From positions 124,001 through 188,000 of the forward strand of contig NZ_JAVDSH010000010.1 of the NCBI RefSeq assembly GCF_031455195.1: 64,000 bases of DNA, in the 5' to 3' direction. Both the position numbers and the translations under genes were made by a program. The notes below the pieces were generated by a model that was not told the origin of the DNA, did no database searches, and saw only the letters and a list, made by a program, of their open reading frames with translations. Of this stretch, positions 32,191 through 39,358 are shown piece by piece (positions within the stretch are counted from its first letter, which is position 1; each line of letters begins with the position of its first letter). Source of the stretch: Arthrobacter nitroguajacolicus_D (GTDB lineage Bacteria > Actinomycetota > Actinomycetes > Actinomycetales > Micrococcaceae).

Positions 32191-33489
32191 ATGAATCACA
32201 CACTTCCCGCTGCAGCGTCGCATGGGCCAACCTCCGGAGCCGCCACCGTTGAAGCTCCCGGCGCAGCGCCACGCTTTTCCAAAGGCTCAGCGCTGGCCGT
32301 CCTTGTTTGCTGGCTGCTGGTGGTCTTCGACGGCTACGACCTCATTGTTTACGGCACAGTCCAGTCCTCCCTGATTTCCGAAACAGGCTGGGGGCTGACC
32401 AAGGCGACCGCCGGGACCATCGGTTCCATGGCATTCCTCGGCATGATGATCGGCGCCATCTTCGCCGGAAGAATGGCCGACTCGTGGGGCAGACGAAAAA
32501 CCATCATCGGTTGTGCGATTGTCTTCTCGGTCTTCACCATCCTGTGTGCCCTTGCCCCCAACGCGGCCGTTTTCGGCATTCTTCGCCTCCTCGCCGGCAT
32601 AGGACTAGGCGGGCTTGTCCCCTCCGCCAACGCGCTGGTGGCCGAGTTGGTCCCCACCAAATGGCGGTCCACCATCGCCACGCTCATGATGTCCGGGGTG
32701 CCGATCGGTGGCTCCATCGCAGCACTGGTGGGCATCCCGTTGATTCCCGCTTTCGGCTGGCAAGCCATGTTCCTCGTGGCAGCACTGGCCTTGGTGATCG
32801 TGGTACCGCTGGGGCTCAAGTTCATCCCGGAGACACTGGCACCGGGGAAGGGCGCAAGCACTGACGCCAACAAGAAGGCAGGGTTCGGTTCCCTGCTCCG
32901 TGCGCCTTACCTCGGTGTCAGCGTGCTCTTCGCCTTGGCCACCATCGCAACCCTGTTCGCCTGGTACGGGCTGGGCACCTGGCTGCCTAACCTGATGCAG
33001 TTGGCCGGATACAACCTCGGATCGGCCCTGACCTTCGCCTTGGCCCTGAACCTGGGCGCCGTGGCCGGCTCGGTCATCACGGCCTGGGCGGGCACCCGTT
33101 TCGGTCCGATTCCGACGGCGATAGCGGCCGCCGCCGTCGCCGCCGTCGGGCTTGCCGCCCTCCTGGCCAGCCCGCCCGTGGCGGTGGTGTACCTCGCGCT
33201 GGTGCTGGCCGGCGTCGGGACCCATGGCACGCAGTGCCTCATCATCGCGGCGGTCGCGAGCCACTATCCGGACCATCTGCGGGGAACCGCGCTCGGCTGG
33301 GCGCTGGGCACGGGCCGCATAGGTGCCGTCGTGGCGCCGCAGGTTGGTGGGCTCCTGCTCGCCGCCGGGCTGGGCGTCAACTCAAACTTCCTCGCGTTCG
33401 CCGGTGCCGCCGCCATCGCAGCGGTCCTATTGGCCGCCGTCGGACTCAAAATCAAGAAAAAGACCTCCCAAGGAGCAAACAATGCCTGA
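32191..33489 (+). CDS. MFS aromatic acid:proton symporter (AAHS family)
   Basis: 432 residues from the ATG at 32191; the frame stays open far upstream but without membrane-protein character. Twelve spans are expected. The family signature DGYDLIVYG is in span 1, the loop 2-3 motif is GRMADSWGRRKTII, and GGLVPSANALVAELVPTKWR matches the second conserved block. AAHS members import benzoate, 4-hydroxybenzoate, gentisate or 3-hydroxybenzoate. It overlaps the hydroxylase gene by eight bases, so the imported acid is probably 3-hydroxybenzoate (inference). Confidence 0.9.
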   Translation: MNHTLPAAASHGPTSGAATVEAPGAAPRFSKGSALAVLVCWLLVVFDGYDLIVYGTVQSSLISETGWGLTKATAGTIGSMAFLGMMIGAIFAGRMADSWGRRKTIIGCAIVFSVFTILCALAPNAAVFGILRLLAGIGLGGLVPSANALVAELVPTKWRSTIATLMMSGVPIGGSIAALVGIPLIPAFGWQAMFLVAALALVIVVPLGLKFIPETLAPGKGASTDANKKAGFGSLLRAPYLGVSVLFALATIATLFAWYGLGTWLPNLMQLAGYNLGSALTFALALNLGAVAGSVITAWAGTRFGPIPTAIAAAAVAAVGLAALLASPPVAVVYLALVLAGVGTHGTQCLIIAAVASHYPDHLRGTALGWALGTGRIGAVVAPQVGGLLLAAGLGVNSNFLAFAGAAAIAAVLLAAVGLKIKKKTSQGANNA

Positions 33490-34732
33490 GTACACCCCGT
33501 CCACCGATGTCCTGGTTGTGGGAGGAGGGATGGCCGGCCTGGCCGGCGCCCTGGCCCTCCGCGAGAATGGCGCCAACGTAACGCTCGTGGAGCGCGCCCC
33601 CGAGTTCGGCGAGGTTGGCGCCGGCCTGCAGATGGCCCCGAACGCCTCCCGTGTCCTGAAGCGCTGGGGTTTGCTGGAGAAGGCCCTGGAGATCGGAGTC
33701 CAGCCAAAGCACCTGGTGTTCCGCGACGCCGTCACGGGTGAAGAACTGACCCGCCAGTCGCTGCGCGGGGAATTCGAGGAACGCTACGGCGCCCCCTATG
33801 TGGTCATTCACCGCAGCGACCTTCACCGCGTACTCCTCGAAGGATGTGAAGCGGCGGGCGTGAAGCTGGTCAACGACGTCATGGTGGACAGCGTGGAAAC
33901 TGTGAACGGACGGGGCATCGTTCACACTGCGGCCGGTGTCGATTATGAAGCTGACGTAGTGATTGGCGCTGACGGCCTGAAATCCACGCTGCGTCCCCTG
34001 GTGGCCGGCGATGAGCCGGTCTCCTCGGCCTACGTCGCCTACCGCGGCACGGTTCCCATCACCGCCGAGACCCCCGCCACCGACCTAGAAGACGTGGTGG
34101 TCTACCTCGGACCGGATTGCCACCTGGTGCAGTACCCACTCCGGAAAGGCGAACTGCTGAACACTGTGGCGGTCTTCAAATCGCCTTCATTTGAGCGCGG
34201 CGAAGAGCAGTACGGCGGGGTGGACGAACTCCAGGCTGCCTACAATGACTGTGTCCCCGCTGTCCAGGCCGCCCTCGCGAACCTCGGCACCAGCATCCGT
34301 TGGCCCATGTACGATCGCGACCCTATCGAAAACTGGGTTGCCGGCCGCATGGTCCTCATGGGCGATGCTGCCCACCCGATGCTCCAGTACCTCGCCCAAG
34401 GCGCGTGCCAGGCACTCGAAGATGCCGCCGTGCTGCAGGATGTCAGCGCCGGCACCGTCTTCACTGCCGACGGCGTCAACCCGTCCGCGTGGGACGGCGC
34501 CATTGCGGAATTCAACAAGGTCCGGGCCGCCCGCACAGCCCGGGTCCAGCGAACGGCCCGCGTATGGGGTGAGTCCTGGCATGTTTCCGGGCTGGCGCGG
34601 ACGCTCCGAAACCTGCTGTTCAAGAGCCGCAAGGACAACGACTTCCAGTACAACGACTGGCTGTACGGCCAGGCCGGCGAAGGACTGCCGGCTGCGGAGG
34701 CGCCGCGCGTGGCCAGCCAGATTCCCGCCTGA
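33482..34732 (+). CDS. 3-hydroxybenzoate 6-hydroxylase (FAD monooxygenase)
   Basis: 416 residues from the ATG at 33482, preceded by AAGGAG and overlapping the transporter stop. Class A flavoprotein motifs are present: LVVGGGMAGLAGALALRENG (FAD), the DG motif VVIGADGLKSTLR, and the GD motif MVLMGDAAHPMLQYLAQGAC. It closely resembles the actinobacterial enzymes that hydroxylate 3-hydroxybenzoate to gentisate with NADH and O2; salicylate hydroxylase is the alternative. The neighbouring gentisate operon supports the gentisate-forming reaction. Confidence 0.87.
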   Translation: MPEYTPSTDVLVVGGGMAGLAGALALRENGANVTLVERAPEFGEVGAGLQMAPNASRVLKRWGLLEKALEIGVQPKHLVFRDAVTGEELTRQSLRGEFEERYGAPYVVIHRSDLHRVLLEGCEAAGVKLVNDVMVDSVETVNGRGIVHTAAGVDYEADVVIGADGLKSTLRPLVAGDEPVSSAYVAYRGTVPITAETPATDLEDVVVYLGPDCHLVQYPLRKGELLNTVAVFKSPSFERGEEQYGGVDELQAAYNDCVPAVQAALANLGTSIRWPMYDRDPIENWVAGRMVLMGDAAHPMLQYLAQGACQALEDAAVLQDVSAGTVFTADGVNPSAWDGAIAEFNKVRAARTARVQRTARVWGESWHVSGLARTLRNLLFKSRKDNDFQYNDWLYGQAGEGLPAAEAPRVASQIPA

Positions 34733-34748
34733 CCGCCTGACCGCCTGA
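34725..34748 (+). repeat. Triplicated 8-base repeat with a stop codon in every frame
   Basis: CCGCCTGA occurs three times in tandem. The first copy contains the TGA that ends the hydroxylase gene; because the unit is 8 bases long, the three TGAs fall in three different frames. It is followed by the hairpin at 34761. Confidence 0.85.
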
Positions 34749-34760
34749 CGCTGAACGCGC

Positions 34761-34814
34761 AAGCCGCCTGCCGTCGTCGTGCACTTCCGAAGGCACGACG
34801 GCGGCGGGCGGCTT
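34761..34814 (+). terminator. Rho-independent-like terminator after the hydroxylase gene
   Basis: Arms 34761-34782 and 34793-34814 are 22 bases each with two G-U type positions, a 10-base loop, and TTTTGTTTT after the right arm. It ends the transporter-hydroxylase unit. The arms are nearly the same sequence as in the hairpin at 38614. Confidence 0.85.
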
Positions 34815-34846
34815 TTGTTTTCCCGGCAGTTGGGTACGGTATCCCC

Positions 34847-35797
34847 ATGGCCGCATCCCAGAAGCGACAAAAGTCCGGTTCCACGCTGCTGACAGTCATC
34901 ATCGCGTTCGCGGCGAACACCTTGGTTGCGGCAGCAAAGTCGGTGGCTGCGGCGCTCACCGGTTCTGCTTCGATGACCGCAGAAGCAGCGCATTCCTGGG
35001 CGGACACCGGCAACCAGGTGTTCTTGTTCATGGCTGAACGGCGCTCCCAGCGCCCGCGGGACAAGGACCACCCTATGGGCTACGGCCGGGAAGCCTACGT
35101 GTGGTCGATGTTCGCCGCTTTCGGGCTCTTCACGGCCGGTGCTGTGGTGTCCATCATGCACGGCATACAGGAGCTCATCACGCCTGAGCCTGCCTCGGAC
35201 TTCCTGGTGGCGTACGTGGTTTTGGCCATGGCCTTTGTCCTCGAAGGCGTCTCCTTTGTCCAGGCGTTCCGCCAGACCCGGAAGGCGGCCAGGGAACTGG
35301 AACGGCACACGTTGGAGCAGGTCCTGATCAGCTCGGACCCCACCTTGCGGGCCGTCTTCGCTGAGGACGCTGCGGCCCTGGTTGGCCTGGTGGTCGCTTT
35401 TGCCGGGGTGTTCCTGCATCAAGTCACCGGATCGCCCGTGCCGGACGCTGTGGGTTCGATCGTAGTGGGCATCCTGCTTGCCGTCGTCGCCGTGGTGCTG
35501 ATCGACCGCAACCGGAGGTTCCTGGTGGGCCAGGGCGTAACCCCGGACATTGAGCGTTCCATGGTCCGGCGGGTGCTTGACCATCCGGACATTGCCCGGC
35601 TCACGTACCTCCACTTGGAATTCGTGGGCCCACGCAAGCTGTATCTCGTTGCGGCCGTGGATCTGGTGGGGGATCACCCCGAACACGAAGTAGCCGTGGT
35701 CCTGCGCCGGCTGGAGCGCGAGTTGGAAGACCACGAGACAGTGGAGGAGGCCGTCCTGACGCTGGCCACCCCGGACGAAGCGGCGTTGACCTTATAG
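34847..35797 (+). CDS. Cation diffusion facilitator family transporter
   Basis: 316 residues with five to six spans. The metal site of span 2 is AEAAHSWADTGNQ and that of span 5 is FAEDAAALVGLVVAFAGVFL, each with an Asp; ERRSQRPRDKDHPMGYGREAYVW is the conserved loop. A C-terminal cytoplasmic metal-sensing domain follows (from about residue 225). These proteins export Zn2+, Mn2+, Fe2+ or Co2+ in exchange for protons; the metal is not evident. It stands alone, just after the terminator at 34761. Confidence 0.9.
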   Translation: MAASQKRQKSGSTLLTVIIAFAANTLVAAAKSVAAALTGSASMTAEAAHSWADTGNQVFLFMAERRSQRPRDKDHPMGYGREAYVWSMFAAFGLFTAGAVVSIMHGIQELITPEPASDFLVAYVVLAMAFVLEGVSFVQAFRQTRKAARELERHTLEQVLISSDPTLRAVFAEDAAALVGLVVAFAGVFLHQVTGSPVPDAVGSIVVGILLAVVAVVLIDRNRRFLVGQGVTPDIERSMVRRVLDHPDIARLTYLHLEFVGPRKLYLVAAVDLVGDHPEHEVAVVLRRLERELEDHETVEEAVLTLATPDEAALTL

Positions 35798-35806
35798 GGC
35801 GACCCT

Positions 35807-36649
35807 TCAGCCGACCGGTTTGCCCGTCCCCATCAGCCGCTCCATCTGTTCACCTGCGTCACTGCCCGGGGCGGGTGTGTACACCACGATGTGCAAGTCC
35901 GGTCTGTCCGAGGGCGAGACCTGGTGGTGTTCAAGTTGCAGCACTCCAACCGCCGGGTGGTGGAACAGCCGCTCCCGGGACTGGAAACCGAGGATGTCGT
36001 ACCGGTCCCAGCTTTCCTGGAACTCGCGGCTCGCTTCCTTAAGGCGTTCCACTTGGTACGCGACATCCGGATCGCCGAGCCGTTGTCCCGTTTCGGCCCT
36101 GAACTCGGCGAGGAACCTTTTGCTGGTGATATCCCAATCGGGCAGCAGGTCACGGACATATGGGTCGGTGAACACCAGCCACAGGAGGTTCCTGTCGGCG
36201 GCGTCGAAAGTCCCGATGTTGGGATACAGCGCTTCGTAGGCGCGGTTCCAACCGGCGACTCCCCAATCCGGGGACAACGCGTAGGCCGGATTCGGATCCA
36301 GTGCCTCCAGGAGGCGTTGCACGTGTGCGGGCGCATCGGCGGCGACCGGGCCCTTTGGCGGAGCCGATGAGTATCCACCCAAGGACAGCACATAGCCCAG
36401 GCCGGTGTCGGACAGATGCAGGGCACGGGCAATCGACTCGAGGACCTGCCGCGAGGGGCTGATGTCCCGGCCCTGCTCAAGCCAGGTGTACCAGGTGACG
36501 CTCACTCCGGAGAGGAACGCAATCTCTTCCCGCCGGAGCCCGCGCTCGCGGGACCTGCCCACCGGGGGCAGCCCATAGTCGGAGCGGAGGGCCTGGGTGC
36601 GGCGGGTCCTGAGGTAGAGCCCCAGTTCCTTGCGCCTCTCATCTTTCAC
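35807..36649 (-). CDS. XRE/MmyB-type transcriptional regulator
   Basis: 280 residues. The N-terminal helix-turn-helix reads GLRREEIAFLSGVSVTWYTW then LEQGRDI, and the C-terminal MmyB-like ligand domain contains PAYALSPDWGVAGWNRAYEA, LLWLVFTDPYVRDLLPDW and LFHHPAVGVLQLEHHQV. Such regulators occur in many copies in actinobacteria and often control a neighbouring oxidoreductase; the domain may bind a lipid-like ligand. Here it is divergent from ilvD and convergent with the CDF gene (10 bases between stops), so no clear target is seen. Confidence 0.88.
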   Translation of the reverse strand: MKDERRKELGLYLRTRRTQALRSDYGLPPVGRSRERGLRREEIAFLSGVSVTWYTWLEQGRDISPSRQVLESIARALHLSDTGLGYVLSLGGYSSAPPKGPVAADAPAHVQRLLEALDPNPAYALSPDWGVAGWNRAYEALYPNIGTFDAADRNLLWLVFTDPYVRDLLPDWDITSKRFLAEFRAETGQRLGDPDVAYQVERLKEASREFQESWDRYDILGFQSRERLFHHPAVGVLQLEHHQVSPSDRPDLHIVVYTPAPGSDAGEQMERLMGTGKPVG

Positions 36650-36734
36650 GCTCCAACACTATTACTCTGTTACTTTCACTACTAGTAGCAACACCGTCTT
36701 CCGCCCGTCGTAGAAGAACCGCAGGATGGTACTC

Positions 36735-38597
36735 ATGCCTGCACTACGTTCACGAACAGTCACCCACGGCCGCAACATGGCCGGAGCCCGCGCACTGCTG
36801 CGCGCCTCCGGCGTCGCCAACACGGACATCGGCAAGCCGATCATCGCCGTGGCCAACTCCTTCACGGAATTCGTTCCGGGCCACACCCACCTCGCACCCG
36901 TGGGCCGGATTGTCTCCGACGCGATCCTCGCCGCCGGTGCTGTTCCGCGCGAATTCAACACCATCGCCGTGGATGACGGCATCGCCATGGGCCACTCCGG
37001 CATGCTCTACTCCCTGCCGTCCCGCGACCTGATCGCCGACTCGGTTGAGTACATGGTCAACGCGCACTGCGCCGACGCCCTGGTCTGCATCTCCAACTGC
37101 GACAAGATCACTCCGGGCATGCTCATGGCCGCGCTGCGCCTGAACATCCCGGTGGTGTTCGTCTCCGGCGGTCCCATGGAAGCCGGCCGCGTGACCCTCA
37201 CGGACGGTTCCGTCCGCTCCCTGGACCTGGTGAACGCGATTGCCGACGCCGTGGATGAGTCCATCTCCGATGAAGACATCAACCTCATCGAAGAGAACGC
37301 CTGCCCCACCTGCGGTTCCTGCTCCGGTATGTTCACTGCCAACTCCATGAACTGCCTGGCCGAAGCAATCGGCCTTGCCCTTCCGGGCAACGGCTCCGTG
37401 CTCGCGACCCACACCGCCCGCAAGGCGCTGTACGAGAAGGCCGGCGCCACGGTCGTCGACCTCGTCAAGCGCTATTACGACGGCGACGACGATTCCGTGT
37501 TGCCGCGCTCCATCGCCACCGCCGAGGCCTTCGACAACGCCATGGCCCTGGACATCTCCATGGGCGGCTCCACCAACACCATCCTGCACCTTCTGGCCGC
37601 GGCCCAGGAGGCCGGCGTGGATTACGGCCTGGCCGAGATGGACGCCAAGTCCCGCGTGGTGCCCTGCCTGGCGAAGGTGGCCCCCAACGTCGCCGGCGAC
37701 AAGACCTACTACATGGAAGACGTGCACCGCGCCGGTGGCATCCCCGCCCTGCTCGGTGAGCTGAACCGTGGCGGCCTCCTGCACAAGAATGTCCACTCCG
37801 TGCACTCCGAGGACCTGGACGGCTGGCTGGACGACTGGGACATCCGCGGTGGGAAGGCCACTGAGGAAGCGCAGGCCCTCTGGCACGCTGCCCCCGGTGG
37901 CGTCCGCTCCTCCACGGCCTTCTCGCAGTCGAACGAATGGACCTCCCTGGACACTGACGCAGAGGGTGGCTGCATCCGTTCCGTGGAGCACGCTTTCTCC
38001 AAGGACGGCGGTCTGGCCGTGCTGCGCGGCAACGTGGCAGTGGACGGCGCTGTGGTGAAGACCGCAGGCGTGGACGAGTCCATCTGGACCTTCGAAGGTC
38101 CGGCAGTGGTGTGCGAGTCACAGGACGAGGCCGTGGAGAAGATCCTGAACAAGACCATCAAGGAGGGCGACGTAGTGGTCATCCGCTACGAAGGCCCCAG
38201 GGGCGGTCCGGGCATGCAGGAAATGCTCTACCCGACCAGCTTCCTCAAGGGCCGCGGCCTGGGCAAGAAGTGCGCCCTCATCACGGACGGACGTTTCTCC
38301 GGCGGCACCTCGGGCCTGTCGATCGGGCACATCTCCCCGGAGGCTGCCTCCGGCGGGGCCATCGCCCTGGTGGAGAACGGCGACATCATCAGCATCGACA
38401 TCACGCAGCGCTCCCTCCAGTTGCAGGTATCCGATGAGATCCTCGCGGAACGCCGCGAAAAGCTGGAGGCCAACGGCGGTTACAAGCCGAAGGACCGCGA
38501 ACGCCACGTCTCACCCGCGCTGCGCGCTTACGCGGCCATGGCGCTGTCCGCGGACAAGGGAGCCGTCCGCGACGTCTCGTTGGTGGAGAACCTCTAG
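36735..38597 (+). CDS. ilvD: Dihydroxy-acid dehydratase
   Basis: 620 residues from the ATG at 36735, preceded by AGGA at 8 bases; the N-terminus MPALRSRTVTHGRNMAGARA matches the Escherichia coli type. An ATG at 36726 would add three residues. Iron-sulphur cysteines are in ISNCDKITPGM and CPTCGSCSGMFTANSMNCLA; the C-terminal region has DGRFSGGTSGLSIGHISPEA. It removes water from 2,3-dihydroxy acids in valine, isoleucine and leucine synthesis. No other ilv gene is adjacent. A perfect hairpin follows. Confidence 0.95.
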   Translation: MPALRSRTVTHGRNMAGARALLRASGVANTDIGKPIIAVANSFTEFVPGHTHLAPVGRIVSDAILAAGAVPREFNTIAVDDGIAMGHSGMLYSLPSRDLIADSVEYMVNAHCADALVCISNCDKITPGMLMAALRLNIPVVFVSGGPMEAGRVTLTDGSVRSLDLVNAIADAVDESISDEDINLIEENACPTCGSCSGMFTANSMNCLAEAIGLALPGNGSVLATHTARKALYEKAGATVVDLVKRYYDGDDDSVLPRSIATAEAFDNAMALDISMGGSTNTILHLLAAAQEAGVDYGLAEMDAKSRVVPCLAKVAPNVAGDKTYYMEDVHRAGGIPALLGELNRGGLLHKNVHSVHSEDLDGWLDDWDIRGGKATEEAQALWHAAPGGVRSSTAFSQSNEWTSLDTDAEGGCIRSVEHAFSKDGGLAVLRGNVAVDGAVVKTAGVDESIWTFEGPAVVCESQDEAVEKILNKTIKEGDVVVIRYEGPRGGPGMQEMLYPTSFLKGRGLGKKCALITDGRFSGGTSGLSIGHISPEAASGGAIALVENGDIISIDITQRSLQLQVSDEILAERREKLEANGGYKPKDRERHVSPALRAYAAMALSADKGAVRDVSLVENL

Positions 38598-38613
38598 GGT
38601 CCGTTCCGCGTTT

Positions 38614-38667
38614 AAGCCGCCTGCCGCCGTCGTGCTTCACTGAATGCACGACGGCGGCAGGCGGCTT
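38614..38667. terminator. Bidirectional perfect hairpin between ilvD and kdpE
   Basis: Two 22-base arms (38614-38635, 38646-38667) are perfectly complementary, with a 10-base loop. AAG opens and CTT closes the stem, giving short A/T runs on both sides. It lies 16 bases after ilvD and 5 bases from the kdpE stop on the other strand. It is nearly the same as the terminator at 34761. Confidence 0.88.
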
Positions 38668-38671
38668 TGGT

Positions 38672-39346
38672 TTACGGCAGGAACCGGTAGCCCATGCCCG
38701 GTTCCGTGATGAAGTGGCGCGGCGTGCCCGGTTCTGCTTCGAGCTTCCGGCGGAGCTGCGCCATGTACACGCGGAGGTAGTTGGCTTCCTTGGCGTACGC
38801 CGGGCCCCACACCTCGGTGAGGAGTTGTTGTTGGGTGATCAGCTTCTCAGGATTCCGGACCATGATCTCCAGGATGCTCCACTCGGTGGGCGTCATCCGG
38901 ACGTCCTGACCGGCCTTGGTGATCTGCTTTTTTGCGAGGTCCACGGTGAAGGAGCCGGTCTCGATAACGGTGGTACCGGGGTCCGGTTCGGTTCGCCGCA
39001 GGATGGCCCGGAGGCGCGCAAGAAGCTCGTCGAGTCCAAAAGGCTTGGTGATGTAATCGTCCGCTCCGGCGTCCAAAGCCTCAACCTTGTCGTTGGAGCC
39101 GTGGCGGGCTGACAGGACCAGGATGGGCACGGTGCTCCATTCGCGGAGACGCGTGATGACCGTTGTGCCGTCGATATCCGGCAAACCAAGGTCAAGGATG
39201 ACCACGCTGACCGGCCGTTGCGCGGCAGCGTGGAGCGCCGATTCGCCATCCATGGCTGTTGCGACGCTGTAGCCGTGCCCTTTGAGGGTGATGGCCAGGG
39301 CGCGGACAATGTGGGGGTCGTCGTCCACGACCAGGACGTTATTCAT
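38672..39346 (-). CDS. kdpE: Response regulator KdpE
   Basis: 224 residues of the OmpR/PhoB family. The receiver domain has the acidic pocket VVDDDPH, phosphorylation site Asp52 in VVILDLGLPDIDG, and the Lys in DYITKPFG. The C-terminal winged helix ends in REANYLRVYMAQLRRKLE-like sequence with FITEPGMGYRFLP. With KdpD it activates the kdp operon when potassium or turgor is low. It starts 12 bases after kdpD and is the last gene of the operon. Confidence 0.92.
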   Translation of the reverse strand: MNNVLVVDDDPHIVRALAITLKGHGYSVATAMDGESALHAAAQRPVSVVILDLGLPDIDGTTVITRLREWSTVPILVLSARHGSNDKVEALDAGADDYITKPFGLDELLARLRAILRRTEPDPGTTVIETGSFTVDLAKKQITKAGQDVRMTPTEWSILEIMVRNPEKLITQQQLLTEVWGPAYAKEANYLRVYMAQLRRKLEAEPGTPRHFITEPGMGYRFLP

Positions 39347-39358
39347 TCCGCAGACAAT

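Noticed and set aside
34187..35734. 515-codon open frame antisense to the hydroxylase end and CDF gene
   Set aside because: Crosses a strong terminator and two well-supported genes; composition is non-protein-like.
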